From Ruegeria sp. R14_0 (GTDB taxonomy: Bacteria > Pseudomonadota > Alphaproteobacteria > Rhodobacterales > Rhodobacteraceae): a DNA stretch of 64,000 bases. The notes beneath the pieces are model-generated. The model saw only the letters and a list, made by a program, of their open reading frames with translations, made no database searches and was not told the origin of the DNA. This document shows, piece by piece, positions 19,739-28,757 of this stretch (its first letter is position 1; every line of letters begins with the position of its first letter). A program made the position numbers and the translations under genes. The stretch spans positions 930,001 through 994,000 of the forward strand of contig NZ_JAGHRC010000001.1 in assembly GCF_017743975.1 (NCBI RefSeq), in the 5' to 3' direction.

Positions 19739-20899
19739 ATGAGGAATGTGATCACGCGGCTGGCAGCTGCCACCGCTTTGACAGCTGCGGCAAGTTTCGC
19801 CAGCGCACAGACCCAAGGCGTCACCGATGATGAGGTTGTCATCGGGTCGGTCAATGACCTGAGCGGCATCTTCGCGGCTGTTGGCGTTCCGGCGATCAAA
19901 GGGGCCAATGTCTATTTTGACCGCGTCAATGCCGAAGGCGGCGTGCACGGGCGTCAAATTCGCTATGTTGTCGAAGATAACGGATACCAGATGCCGCGCG
20001 CGATGCAGGGCTATAACAAGCTGCTGAACCGCGACAAGGTGTTTGCCATGCTGCAATCCCTGGGCACGCCGATGAACCTGGCCGGGTTTAAACTGCTGGA
20101 TCCAAAGGGCATTCCGAACGTTGCCCCCCTGACCGCCGCGCGGCAAATGCTGCAGGATCCGATGGACAACAAATTCACGTCATTCTCGACCTATTTCGAT
20201 CAGAGCCGCGTCGGAGTGAAGTATCTGGCCGAGCAGTTTGGCGCGCAGAATGTCTGCACCATGTATCTGCCGACCGATTTTGGCGAAGAAATCCTAGAGG
20301 GCAGCAAGGCCGGAGCGGAAGAAGCCGGTATCACCTTTGCCGCTGAGACAACTCACAAACCCGACGAAGCCGATTTCGTGGGCTCGCTCAGCAAGCTCAA
20401 GGAAGAAGGCTGCGATATCGTCACAATCGCTTTGGGTGTGCGCCAGGCAATTACCGTGGTCGGAACTGCTAAAAAGATGGGCCTTGAAGACATGAAGTTC
20501 CTCGGCACCTCGGCCAGTTTCCTGACCGTGGTCGCACAGGTTCCCGGTGGTGTGACCGATGGCTTTTATGCCGCAGCCTCATGGCAGGATCTGTGGGCTC
20601 GGGCCGACGAACCCGCCCCAGCTGCCTTTATCGAAGAGTACAAAGCTGCGACCGGTGAAGACCCGGTTGGCTTTGCCATGCTGGGATATGCCGCTGCGGA
20701 TATGATGGTCCGGGCGCTTGAGGCCGCAGGCCCTGATCTGACCCAGGAGAGCTTTATCGCCGCGATGGAGACGCTGGATTATCAGGATGACCTCGTCGGC
20801 AATCACATGACCTTTGGTCCTGAAGATCACCAGGGCGCTGACTCGGTCTATGTAAATGTTGTCGAAAACGGCGCGTGGAAAATGGTGTACGAGGAGTAA
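19739..20899 (+). CDS. Liv-type ABC transporter substrate-binding protein
   Basis: 386-residue periplasmic binding protein (peripla_BP_6 family). Signal peptide residues 1-22 (LAAATALTAAASFASA), then VTDDEVVIGSVNDLSGIFAAVG, the typical start of LivK-like proteins, and ANVYFDRVNAEGGVHGRQI. RBS GGGAGGA lies 5 bases before the ATG. Last gene of the operon, closed by a strong hairpin. The ligand is not deducible; a hydrophobic acid is favoured by the acyl-CoA synthetase next door. Confidence 0.92.
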   Translation: MRNVITRLAAATALTAAASFASAQTQGVTDDEVVIGSVNDLSGIFAAVGVPAIKGANVYFDRVNAEGGVHGRQIRYVVEDNGYQMPRAMQGYNKLLNRDKVFAMLQSLGTPMNLAGFKLLDPKGIPNVAPLTAARQMLQDPMDNKFTSFSTYFDQSRVGVKYLAEQFGAQNVCTMYLPTDFGEEILEGSKAGAEEAGITFAAETTHKPDEADFVGSLSKLKEEGCDIVTIALGVRQAITVVGTAKKMGLEDMKFLGTSASFLTVVAQVPGGVTDGFYAAASWQDLWARADEPAPAAFIEEYKAATGEDPVGFAMLGYAAADMMVRALEAAGPDLTQESFIAAMETLDYQDDLVGNHMTFGPEDHQGADSVYVNVVENGAWKMVYEE

Positions 20900-20921
20900 T
20901 CCTCGTTCCCGCTCCAACGAA

Positions 20922-20947
20922 AAAGGGCTCGCAGATGCGAGCCCTTT
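20922..20947. terminator. Bidirectional terminator between ABC operon and rpsI
   Basis: AAAGGGCTCGC (20922-20932) pairs with GCGAGCCCTTT around the loop AGAT, with a T-rich tail (GATTTTG) on the plus side and a TTTT-rich context on the minus side. It lies between two convergent operons. Confidence 0.8.
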
Positions 20948-20970
20948 GATTTTGTGCACTCGGCAGCGAA

Positions 20971-21456
20971 TTAACGCTTCGAGAACTGGAACGAACGACG
21001 CGCTTTGCGCTTACCGTATTTCTTACGTTCCACAACGCGGCTGTCGCGGGTCAGGAAGCCAGCAGCTTTCAGCGCGCCACGCAAGCTGGGATCGTACAGC
21101 TGCAGCGCTTTCGAGATGCCGTGCTTGACCGCACCGGCCTGACCGGTCAGGCCACCGCCTTTTACGGTTGCAACAACGTCGAACTCACCTTCAACGCCGG
21201 CAACCTGGAAAGGCTGGCGCAGGATCAGCTGCAGAACGGGACGAGCAAAGTACTTGTCCTGGTCTTTGCCGTTTACGGTGACCTTGCCGGAACCCGGCTT
21301 GATCCACACGCGGGCAACAGCGTCTTTACGCTTGCCGGTGGCGTAGGAGCGGCCCAGTTCGTCACGTACGGGTTCACGTACAACGACTTCTTCGGCTACG
21401 GTTTCAACGCCTGCGACGGCGCTCAGCTCTTCGAGAGTATTGATCTGATCAGCCAT
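20971..21456 (-). CDS. rpsI: 30S ribosomal protein S9
   Basis: S9 of 161 residues with the conserved core [20 protein letters not shown] and the C-terminal tail [18 protein letters not shown] that reaches toward the P-site tRNA. The N-terminal 35 residues ([20 protein letters not shown]) are an alphaproteobacterial extension. Follows rplM after 6 bases. Confidence 0.98.
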   Translation of the reverse strand: MADQINTLEELSAVAGVETVAEEVVVREPVRDELGRSYATGKRKDAVARVWIKPGSGKVTVNGKDQDKYFARPVLQLILRQPFQVAGVEGEFDVVATVKGGGLTGQAGAVKHGISKALQLYDPSLRGALKAAGFLTRDSRVVERKKYGKRKARRSFQFSKR

Positions 21457-21462
21457 CGGTCA

Positions 21463-21921
21463 TTAGCTCCGGGTGTTTTTCTTGTTCATGGACTTAACGT
21501 CCAGAACTTCGGGCGCTTGCGCCTCATGGGGATGCTCGGCACCGGCATAAACGCGCAGGTTGGTCATTTGCTGACGCGCCAGACGGTTGCCCGGCAGCAT
21601 GCGCTTGACCGCCTGGGTCACGACGCGCTCGGGGTGTGCACCCTCGAGGATCTGCTGCTTGGTGCGCGACTTGATGCCGCCCGGGTGGCCAGTGTGCCAG
21701 TAGAAGTTTTCTTCGCGCTTCTTGCCGGTCATCTGGATTTTGTCAGCGTTGATCACGATGACGTTGTCGCCCATGTCCATGTTCGGGGTGAACGACGCTT
21801 TATGCTTGCCACGCAGGCGCATGGCGACGATCGAGGCAAGACGACCCAGAACAACGCCCTCGGCGTCGATCAGGATCCATTTCTTGTCGATGTCTGCAGG
21901 TGTTGCAGAAAAGGTTTTCAT
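21463..21921 (-). CDS. rplM: 50S ribosomal protein L13
   Basis: L13, 152 residues, starting [20 protein letters not shown] and with the signature region [22 protein letters not shown] and [10 protein letters not shown]. First gene of the rplM-rpsI operon. About 240 bases of AT-richer sequence separate it from the divergent NTF2-like gene and presumably hold both promoters; I see no unambiguous consensus there. Confidence 0.98.
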   Translation of the reverse strand: MKTFSATPADIDKKWILIDAEGVVLGRLASIVAMRLRGKHKASFTPNMDMGDNVIVINADKIQMTGKKREENFYWHTGHPGGIKSRTKQQILEGAHPERVVTQAVKRMLPGNRLARQQMTNLRVYAGAEHPHEAQAPEVLDVKSMNKKNTRS

Positions 21922-22163
21922 GGCAGGATAGTCCTGTTTGATGTGAAAGACCGCCCCAAGGCGGAGCGGCCCGAATTCGATGGAGCGTATTTAGAGGGCC
22001 TTGTCGTGCAGGTCAACAACATCAAACGTATTAAAAGCCATAATAAACAATGTCTTATAAATTAGGTATTATTTTACCCCATCAATCCACCTTCAATTTC
22101 CGCAAAAGGTTGCTGCGAGATATACTGCTGGGACCAATGACCAGAAAATAGAAGGGACGCAGA

Positions 22164-22526
22164 ATGGATTGGCAGCAAACCATCGCTGACTATGGGGCGG
22201 CCTGGCAAGAGGCAGACCAAACCAAACGTCGTGACCTTCTCAACCGATGTTTTGCCGAAGATGGCAGGTATGTCGATCCAACAGCGGACGTAAGCGGGCT
22301 TTCAAACCTGTGCAATCATATTGGGGAGGTCCTGCACAGCTCGGGTGGTCGGGTAGAACTGACCAGCACACCGAACAAGCATCACGATGTCGTGCACTTT
22401 ACCTGGCACATGGTCGACCCCGACGGCGTCGTTATGGTAGCTGGCCATGATTTCGTTCTGTTGAATGATCAGTGTAAGATTTCGCATCTGGCTGGTTTTT
22501 TCGGGGACCCTGCCCCGTTGGTCTAA
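22164..22526 (+). CDS. NTF2/SnoaL-like small protein
   Basis: 120 residues with the cone-shaped NTF2-like pattern: helix WQQTIADYGAAWQEADQTKRRDLLNRCFAEDG, then YVDPTADVSG, then alternating strands VHFTWHMVDPDGVVMVAGHDFVLLND and a final ISHLAGFF. Relatives are isomerases, dehydratases or ligand-binding proteins; no catalytic dyad can be assigned. Convergent with the MocR gene, four bases apart. Confidence 0.75.
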   Translation: MDWQQTIADYGAAWQEADQTKRRDLLNRCFAEDGRYVDPTADVSGLSNLCNHIGEVLHSSGGRVELTSTPNKHHDVVHFTWHMVDPDGVVMVAGHDFVLLNDQCKISHLAGFFGDPAPLV

Positions 22527-22530
22527 GACC

Positions 22531-23934
22531 TCAGACGCTGATCTGTTCCGGCGGATTGTCCAGCAAGCGGCGCAAGCGTTGCATGGCATCTTCGAACCGA
22601 TCCAGCGACACATGCCCATTCATCGCAATGCGTACCGCATTGGGCGCGCGGCCGTCTCGCAGGGCGAATTCATCGGCTGAACGCAGCTGAATCCCCTCGC
22701 GTTCCGCCGCGCGGCTAAAGGCTGCGGCGCGCCAGCCGGACGGCAAATTGAGCCACACAAAGGGTACATCCGGTGCCCAATTCAGATCGAACCCACCCAA
22801 GGCGTTGACGGCCACCCGAACGTATTCCCCCATTCTGCTACGGACATCTTTGGCAATTTGCGCCGTGCGAGGGTCGGACAACAGCAACCGGGTCAATTCG
22901 GCCAGTGGTTGAGCAAGGCCGAAATACCCATATTCCGCGGACCGCCGCAGATCCACACTGCGTTCGCGCGGGGCAATTGCAAAGCCAACGCGCAAAGCAG
23001 GCGTCAGAATTTTCGAGATCGACGAGACGTGCCACCCTCGCTCCGGTGCCAAAGCGCGATAGCTGGGTTCGCGCGCGTCCCCCATACGGTAACAATCGTC
23101 TTCGATGATTTGCAGATCATAGCGGCGCGCGACCTCGACAACCTCTTTGCGACGCTCCAGCGGGGTATGGGTTCCTGTCGGATTCTGTACCTCGGGCGAG
23201 ACACAGACTGCCTGCACCGAGGTCTGTCGCAGAACATGCTCCATCGCTGCCGGATCAATGCCCCACTTGTCCATTTTGACACCGACGACTTCGGCGCGCA
23301 TCAACTCCCCTGCGCGACGGAAACCGGCGTACGATAGGTCTTCGACCAAAACGACCGGCTTGGGGCCACGCAAAATCGTCTGAAACACTAGGCACAGCCC
23401 GTTCTGACCGCCATGGGTCAGCACCACGTCATCATGGGTCACTGGACCCAGCGGGAGGTCCGACAGCCACTCGACCACAGCTTGGCGCATCGGTTGATAA
23501 GCGTCGCGGGTCGGATAGTTCATCAGCAATCGGGGATCGGCTTGCGACACTTTCTTCAGGCATTCCCGGATCAAAGCCACCTGCCCCATATCTGGCAGTC
23601 GCGGGCTAAACAGGCTGACCTCGGCGCTGTATTTGTCTTCGCGCAGGTGAAGCTGGCGCGCCCAGACGTCATCCAGCAAAGGCGATTTTGGAGGGGCGAC
23701 AAATGTACCACGTCCGACTTCGGCTTGTAGCAACCCCTCGTCCGTCAGAATCGTATAGGCCCGCGCCACTGTGCCAGGGGTGATTTGTAATCGATACGCC
23801 AGTTCGCGGACCGGCGGGAGTTTGGTTCCAACCTCCAGCGCCTTGTTCTCAATCGCTTTTCGTATTGTGTCAGCCACCAGGGAATACTTGGGGCCTTTGG
23901 ACTTTGGCAGTGCTTCCGGCCAAATTGTATCCAT
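22531..23934 (-). CDS. MocR-type regulator: GntR winged helix fused to PLP aminotransferase domain
   Basis: 467 residues. Residues 12-80 form a GntR winged helix (KYSLVADTIRKAIENKALEVGTKLPPVRELAYRL, ITPGTVARAYTILTDEGLLQAEVGRGTFV). The rest is a fold-type I aminotransferase domain with LTHGGQNGLCLVFQ, QNPTGTHTPLERR and the PLP lysine in SSISKILTPALRVGF. MocR regulators (GabR, PdxR, TauR) use PLP or an amino-acid adduct as effector. Divergent from the DUF1127 gene across a 99-base region with inverted repeats, one overlapping its own start codon, which implies autoregulation. The effector is unknown. Confidence 0.9.
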   Translation of the reverse strand: MDTIWPEALPKSKGPKYSLVADTIRKAIENKALEVGTKLPPVRELAYRLQITPGTVARAYTILTDEGLLQAEVGRGTFVAPPKSPLLDDVWARQLHLREDKYSAEVSLFSPRLPDMGQVALIRECLKKVSQADPRLLMNYPTRDAYQPMRQAVVEWLSDLPLGPVTHDDVVLTHGGQNGLCLVFQTILRGPKPVVLVEDLSYAGFRRAGELMRAEVVGVKMDKWGIDPAAMEHVLRQTSVQAVCVSPEVQNPTGTHTPLERRKEVVEVARRYDLQIIEDDCYRMGDAREPSYRALAPERGWHVSSISKILTPALRVGFAIAPRERSVDLRRSAEYGYFGLAQPLAELTRLLLSDPRTAQIAKDVRSRMGEYVRVAVNALGGFDLNWAPDVPFVWLNLPSGWRAAAFSRAAEREGIQLRSADEFALRDGRAPNAVRIAMNGHVSLDRFEDAMQRLRRLLDNPPEQISV

Positions 23935-24010
23935 TACAATTCTTCCTTTGCTTTTGACACAATCATGAATGTATCAATCACATGTACCGAACATTTATGC
24001 TTTGTGTCAA
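23924..24010. promoter_or_regulatory. Divergent MocR/DUF1127 promoter with operator-like repeats
   Basis: TTGACACAA (23954-23962) and its exact inverse TTGTGTCAA (24002-24010) face each other; each contains a TTGACA -35-like hexamer, one per strand. ATTGT-N7-ACAAT (23924-23940) straddles the MocR start codon, and the element AAATTGTAT recurs on the opposite strand next to TTGTGTCAA. Autoregulation by the MocR protein is the likely reading. Confidence 0.55.
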
Positions 24011-24033
24011 TACAATTTGAAAGGATACCCAAG

Positions 24034-24261
24034 ATGACACGCCATATGCACAACCCCGCCCTCTTGCTGCTGAACGACAGTCCCCGGCTGCCGATGATCG
24101 CCGCGCTGGCCGTGCGGTTTGCGGCGACTGTCACTATGTGGGAACGACAGCGCCGCAGCAGGATTAACCTGTCGCAGTTGGACGATCGCTTGTTGAAAGA
24201 CGTGGGTCTGACCCGTTCGCAGGCCAACCGCGAGGTCAAACGCCATTTCTGGCAGTATTAA
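24034..24261 (+). CDS. DUF1127 small protein
   Basis: 75 residues; the C-terminal half ERQRRSRINLSQLDDRLLKDVGLTRSQANREV is the DUF1127 (YjiS-like) domain, an Arg-rich helical module. Small DUF1127 proteins in alphaproteobacteria have been linked to RNA binding and to phosphate and carbon adjustment. RBS AAAGGA precedes the ATG at 24034 and an intrinsic terminator follows the stop, so it is a single-gene unit. The divergent MocR gene probably controls it. Confidence 0.85.
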   Translation: MTRHMHNPALLLLNDSPRLPMIAALAVRFAATVTMWERQRRSRINLSQLDDRLLKDVGLTRSQANREVKRHFWQY

Positions 24262-24293
24262 CCAATCCCCAGTCCCTAACGGGACCTCTTCCT

Positions 24294-24319
24294 GGGCCGG
24301 GTTTTCCCGGCCCTTTTTT
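24294..24319 (+). terminator. Intrinsic terminator after DUF1127 gene
   Basis: GGGCCGGG and CCCGGCCC around a TTTT loop followed by TTTTTT. The T-run reaches the end of the convergent thioesterase gene. Confidence 0.85.
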
Positions 24320-24761
24320 ATCCAAACGCTGCTGCGGCAGATCCCGCGGGCGGCAATGAATAGGTCATTGTAGCCCGCGCCACAGGTTTATCCGCGCCTT
24401 CCGAGAACATCAGAACGTCGCCCACGGCAAGTGTCTTGCCAAGTTTCAACAACGTGCACCGCGCGATCATATCGGCCCGACCGTCAGGTTTGCGCATAAA
24501 ATCCATCGAACAACCGGTTGTGACGGCCAGCGACTGCCGTCCTTTCAGCGCAAGGATCAATGCATAGACGCTGACATCGGCAAGGCTGAACATGGACGGT
24601 CCAGATACCGTACCCCCCGGCCGCAAGTGCCTGTCCTCAACTTTGAGCCGCACGGTGATCGAACTGTCGTCCACCTCTTCGATGGCAAAGTCACGCTCGA
24701 CCTGCGGAAAAACATGGGCCAAATACTCTGACAGTTGTTCACGGTTCAAAACCAACGACAT
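24318..24761 (-). CDS. PaaI-type hotdog thioesterase
   Basis: 147-residue hotdog-fold protein of the PaaI/DUF4442-like acyl-CoA thioesterase family. The central helix segment LRPGGTVSGPSMFSLADVSVYALI carries the conserved GG..-D..., where D acts in catalysis in PaaI, followed by SLAVTTGCSMDFMRKPDGRADM and ARATMTYSLPP. Divergent from the ECHDC3-like gene (59 bases), suggesting linked acyl-CoA metabolism. Confidence 0.85.
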   Translation of the reverse strand: MSLVLNREQLSEYLAHVFPQVERDFAIEEVDDSSITVRLKVEDRHLRPGGTVSGPSMFSLADVSVYALILALKGRQSLAVTTGCSMDFMRKPDGRADMIARCTLLKLGKTLAVGDVLMFSEGADKPVARATMTYSLPPAGSAAAAFG

Positions 24762-24819
24762 ACTTCCCCTCCTCGACTTGCCGCCCTAGAGTTGGCCCGA
24801 CATCAGATCGGAGAGCAAG

Positions 24820-25605
24820 ATGGGAATTCTGGAACGTAACGACACGGGCGGCGTCGCACGGCTGAAAATGAACGCGCCTGAGCGCCTGAATGCCCTGAGT
24901 GACGAGATGCTGGCCGCCCTTCAGGCCGAGTTCGACGCCCTGAGTAACGACAGCAGTGTCCGCGCGGTGATCCTGTCCGGTGAAGGCAAGGCGTTTTGCG
25001 CTGGCCACGACCTGAAACAGATGACCGCCGGCCGCCAAAGCGAGGATGGCGGCAAGGCCTATTTTCAGGATCTCTTTGCCAGATGCGCCAAGATGATGTT
25101 GTCGATCCAGTCCCTGCCCCAACCGGTGATTGCCCAGGTCCACGGCATCGCCACGGCCGCTGGGTGCCAGATGGTGGCCACCTGCGATCTGGCCGTAGCG
25201 GCCGAGGGCACGCGGTTTGGCGTGAACGGCGTCAATATCGGGCTGTTTTGTTCCACCCCTATGGTGGCGCTCAGCCGCAATATCCCCCGCAAACAGGCGT
25301 TCGAGATGTTGACGACCGGCGCATTCATCCCGGCGGACCGCGCGGCTGAACTGGGGCTGATCAATCGTGTGGTGCCTGAGATGCAGTTGGAACATGAAAC
25401 CAACGCTTTGGCTGAGCAGCTTGCAGACAAGCTTGGATCAGCCGTGAAAGTCGGAAAAGAGGCCTTCTACAAGCAGCTCGAAATGCCCATCGAACAGGCC
25501 TATGCCTATACCGGAGAGGTAATGGCACAGAATATGATGCATCGGGATACCGAAGAAGGGATTTCCGCATTTATCGAAAAAAGACCACCAAATTGGGAAC
25601 AATAA
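24820..25605 (+). CDS. Enoyl-CoA hydratase-like protein (ECHDC3 type)
   Basis: 261-residue crotonase-fold protein. The oxyanion-hole segments GKAFCAGHDL (about 57-65) and GIATAAGCQMVATCDLAVAA (109-128) are intact. The two hydratase glutamates are not: Gln117 stands in the GCE position and Gly137 in the PE position (FGVNGVNIGLFCSTP). This pattern matches the ECHDC3-like branch, whose reaction is unclear, so it is probably not an ordinary beta-oxidation hydratase. RBS GGAGAG is 4 bases before the ATG. Confidence 0.85.
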   Translation: MGILERNDTGGVARLKMNAPERLNALSDEMLAALQAEFDALSNDSSVRAVILSGEGKAFCAGHDLKQMTAGRQSEDGGKAYFQDLFARCAKMMLSIQSLPQPVIAQVHGIATAAGCQMVATCDLAVAAEGTRFGVNGVNIGLFCSTPMVALSRNIPRKQAFEMLTTGAFIPADRAAELGLINRVVPEMQLEHETNALAEQLADKLGSAVKVGKEAFYKQLEMPIEQAYAYTGEVMAQNMMHRDTEEGISAFIEKRPPNWEQ

Positions 25606-25616
25606 GGGGACTGTTA

Positions 25617-25631
25617 GGCGAAATTTTCGCC
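25617..25631. repeat. Short palindrome in 264-base gene gap
   Basis: GGCGAA-ATT-TTCGCC follows the ECHDC3-like gene. The gap 25606-25869 before trmFO holds no ORF with an RBS, and only this small hairpin without a T-run. Confidence 0.35.
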
Positions 25632-25869
25632 ACTGTTCGCATTTTTGTACTTTTCAAAAGGGCAACACTGTGGCAATGCTGAGACAAGGCTTAGGCCCCA
25701 GATACGCTTTTGGGTCGCTGTAAGCGGAAGGTCCCTCCAAGCTGGTTTCTCTCACCGGCGTTGACATTCCCGCTGCGGCGACCCCAAGTACCCCCTTAAA
25801 TCACTAGGTTTTTTTGACCGCGCGCAGGCCATGTTGCGTTGTGCGTTGCTCTGCCCTATGTGGCACCCC

Positions 25870-27210
25870 ATGACACAGAAATTGCATATCGTGGGCGGCG
25901 GCATGGCCGGGTCCGAAGCAGCCTGGCAGGCGGCGGAAATGGGCGTGGACGTGGTGATTCACGAAATGCGACCCAAAGTAGGCACTTTTGCGCACCAAAC
26001 CGGTAACCTGGCCGAGATGGTGTGTTCGAACTCGTTCCGGTCGGATGACGATGAACAGAACGCGGTTGGTCTGCTGCATTGGGAAATGCGCGCGGCCAAT
26101 GGGCTGATCATGACTACCGCAGATGCGCATCGCTTGCCCGCCGGAGGTGCGCTGGCCGTGGATCGCGATCCTTTTGCCGAGGCGGTCACCGCGAAATTGC
26201 TGGCGCATCCTCGTGTTGAGGTCACAGGCGACGAGGTCACTGCCCTGCCCGAGGACGGCCACTGGATCATTTCGACCGGTCCGCTGACCTCGTCTGCATT
26301 GGGCGAATCGATCCGTGCGGAAACCGGCGCCGAGGCTCTGGCCTTTTTCGATGCGATTGCCCCGATCGTCTATGCCGACAGCATCGACATGAGCAAAGCC
26401 TGGATGCAGTCGCGCTATGACAAGGGCGAGACCGAGGAAGAGCGCACAGCCTATCTGAACTGCCCGATGGATCGCGATCAGTACGAGGCGTTCATCGACG
26501 CCCTGCTGGCGGCGGACAAAACCGAATTCCACGAAGGCGAAACCGCCGGGTACTTTGATGGGTGCCTGCCCATTGAGGTCATGGCGGAACGCGGCCGCGA
26601 AACACTGCGCCACGGGCCGATGAAACCGGTCGGCCTGACCAATCCACACCAGCCGGATGTAAAACCTCATGCGGTGGTGCAGTTGCGGCGCGACAATGCC
26701 CTGGGCACCTTGTTCAACATTGTCGGCTTTCAGACCAAGATGAAGTACGGCGCGCAGACCGAAGTGTTTCGGATGATCCCGGGTTTGGAAAACGCCAGCT
26801 TTGCCCGTCTGGGCGGGATTCATCGGAATACCTTCATCAATTCGCCTACATTGCTTGATGCACAGATGCGCTTGAAAACAAAGCCGAACATCCGCTTTGC
26901 TGGTCAAATCACCGGTGTCGAGGGCTATGTCGAGAGCGCTGCCATGGGGTTGCTGGCCGGTCGCTTGGCGGCGGCGGAAATCCTGGGCCGTCCCCTGCCT
27001 GAAATCCCTCAGGACAGCGCCATGGGCGCCTTGATCCACCACATCACTGGCGGGGCCGAGGCCAAGACGTTCCAGCCAATGAACGTGAATTTCGGCCTGT
27101 TCCGTCCCGTAGATGGCCTAAAAGGCGGTCGCCGGGGTCGCAAGGACCGCTATAAGGCTTATACCGACCGGGCCAAGGCAGAATGGACCGACTGGCTGGC
27201 GCATTGCTGA
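25870..27210 (+). CDS. trmFO: Folate/FAD-dependent tRNA (uracil-54-C5)-methyltransferase
   Basis: TrmFO makes ribothymidine at position 54 of tRNAs using methylene-tetrahydrofolate and FAD, replacing SAM-dependent TrmA. 446 residues; FAD-binding [21 protein letters not shown] (3-23), [12 protein letters not shown] with a conserved Cys, and [23 protein letters not shown] start at 25870 ([11 protein letters not shown]), as the 13 codons upstream do not resemble the family. A Zn-free, full-length member. Confidence 0.95.
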   Translation: MTQKLHIVGGGMAGSEAAWQAAEMGVDVVIHEMRPKVGTFAHQTGNLAEMVCSNSFRSDDDEQNAVGLLHWEMRAANGLIMTTADAHRLPAGGALAVDRDPFAEAVTAKLLAHPRVEVTGDEVTALPEDGHWIISTGPLTSSALGESIRAETGAEALAFFDAIAPIVYADSIDMSKAWMQSRYDKGETEEERTAYLNCPMDRDQYEAFIDALLAADKTEFHEGETAGYFDGCLPIEVMAERGRETLRHGPMKPVGLTNPHQPDVKPHAVVQLRRDNALGTLFNIVGFQTKMKYGAQTEVFRMIPGLENASFARLGGIHRNTFINSPTLLDAQMRLKTKPNIRFAGQITGVEGYVESAAMGLLAGRLAAAEILGRPLPEIPQDSAMGALIHHITGGAEAKTFQPMNVNFGLFRPVDGLKGGRRGRKDRYKAYTDRAKAEWTDWLAHC

Positions 27211-27247
27211 CTGGACGCGTTGTGCCCAACCGGCCTAACATGTCGGC

Positions 27248-27862
27248 ATGAGCGACAAATACCTAAAAGATACGTACGATCTTGAAACACCCGAGGACAC
27301 CCGGGCGCATTATCAAAAATGGGCTTCGTCTTACGATGCCGAGGTCGGATCAAACGGTTATGCCACACCTGGCCGGGTTGCCGAGGCTCTTTGGTCCAAG
27401 ATGTCCGAACCTCAGACACCGGTTCTAGATTATGGCTGTGGCACCGGTCTTTCGGGCAAAGCGCTAAGTAACGTTGGGTTTCAGGTGATTGATGGCGTTG
27501 ATCCCTCGCCCAAAATGCTTGAAGGGGCCGAAGCGAAGGGTGTCTACCGGCGTTTGACGACGTTTGAGATTACAGACCCAAACCCGCTAGAGCAGGATGC
27601 GTACAAAGCGATTACGGCAATTGGCGTCATCGGCACAGGCGCCGCGCCGCCAGAGACATTCGATATGCTGATGAAAGCCCTTCCGAAAGGTGGATTGCTG
27701 GCCTTCTCGTTCAACGACCACACGCTTGATGATCCGACGTTCACCACCCGCCTCAGCGATTGGCTGGACATGGGAGCCGCTCGACTGCTCTTTCGAGAAT
27801 ACGGACCGCATCTGCCGGGAATGGACCTGAAGTCCGACGTATATGTTGTTGAGAAAACGTGA
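27248..27862 (+). CDS. Class I SAM-dependent methyltransferase
   Basis: 204 residues. Motif I VLDYGCGTGLSGKALSNVGF (about 60-80) and the acidic post-I DGVDPSPKMLEGAEAKG define a Rossmann methyltransferase; the N-terminus YDLETPEDTRAHYQKWASSYD resembles the WBSCR27-like group. Substrate unknown. Its stop overlaps the GTG start of gluQRS (GTGA), so the two are coupled. Confidence 0.88.
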   Translation: MSDKYLKDTYDLETPEDTRAHYQKWASSYDAEVGSNGYATPGRVAEALWSKMSEPQTPVLDYGCGTGLSGKALSNVGFQVIDGVDPSPKMLEGAEAKGVYRRLTTFEITDPNPLEQDAYKAITAIGVIGTGAAPPETFDMLMKALPKGGLLAFSFNDHTLDDPTFTTRLSDWLDMGAARLLFREYGPHLPGMDLKSDVYVVEKT

Positions 27863-28752
27863 CATTTATCACTCGGTTTGCCCCATCTCCTACGGGGCCG
27901 CTTCACCTTGGTCATGCCTATTCTGCACTACTCGCCAGTGACTTGGCGGCTGCGGCCGGCGGTCAGTTCTTGTTGCGGATCGAGGACATTGACCGTTCGC
28001 GCTGTCGCACGCATTGGGAAGATCAGATCTATGACGATCTGAGTTGGCTTGGTTTGCGCTGGCCGGTCCCGGTGATGCGTCAGTCTGAACGTTTGCCAGC
28101 CTATGAAGACGTGCTGAGAGAACTCTGGTCGCGCGGCTTGCTATACCCCTGCACCTGCAACCGCCGGGACATTGCCGCCGCTGCCGGAGCGCCACAGGAA
28201 GGCGTGCCCCTGCATGGACCTGATGGACTCATCTATCCCGGTACCTGTCGGCATAGATCCCAGCGGTCCGGCCCCATGCCAACCGATACACCCCTGCGTC
28301 TGGACATCGCAAAGGCGGCCGGTGCGTCGGGTTTGTTTAACGCTACCCCAGAAGTCATTCACAAAAATAGTGTTTTCATTGAATTTGGAACGGGCCCCAA
28401 CGGTGAAACCGGGCAAATCGCGTTCAATGCACAAGAGCTGACGGACACCATTGGGGACGTGGTCCTGTCCCGTCGAGACATGGGGACGTCCTATCATCTG
28501 TCCGTAGTGCTGGACGACGCAGCTCAGGGCGTTACGCATGTGGTGCGTGGGCAGGATTTGTTTGAGGCCACGCGTATACATGTGTTGTTGCAAGCACTGC
28601 TTGGCCTGCCGACACCCGTTTATCACCATCACATGCTGATACGAGACGACGCGGGAAAACGCCTGGCCAAACGGGACGACGCCCGAGCCATCGCAAAATA
28701 CCGAACCGAAGGCGCAACGACAGAACAGATCAGGGCCACTGTCGGGCTGTAA
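27859..28752 (+). CDS. gluQRS: Glutamyl-Q tRNA(Asp) synthetase
   Basis: Truncated GluRS paralogue that glutamylates the queuosine of tRNA-Asp. 297 residues; RFAPSPTGPLHLGHAYSALL contains the HIGH-type HLGH, GKRLAKRDDARAI is the KMSKS equivalent, and the zinc ligands lie in YPCTCNRRDIAAAAG and PGTCRH. The anticodon-binding domain is missing, as in the family. GTG start overlapping the methyltransferase stop. Convergent with hisI, five bases apart. Confidence 0.94.
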   Translation: MTFITRFAPSPTGPLHLGHAYSALLASDLAAAAGGQFLLRIEDIDRSRCRTHWEDQIYDDLSWLGLRWPVPVMRQSERLPAYEDVLRELWSRGLLYPCTCNRRDIAAAAGAPQEGVPLHGPDGLIYPGTCRHRSQRSGPMPTDTPLRLDIAKAAGASGLFNATPEVIHKNSVFIEFGTGPNGETGQIAFNAQELTDTIGDVVLSRRDMGTSYHLSVVLDDAAQGVTHVVRGQDLFEATRIHVLLQALLGLPTPVYHHHMLIRDDAGKRLAKRDDARAIAKYRTEGATTEQIRATVGL

Positions 28753-28757
28753 TTGAC

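Noticed and set aside
25804..27042. 412-codon open frame antisense to trmFO
   Set aside because: No RBS or family resemblance; trmFO on the other strand is certain.
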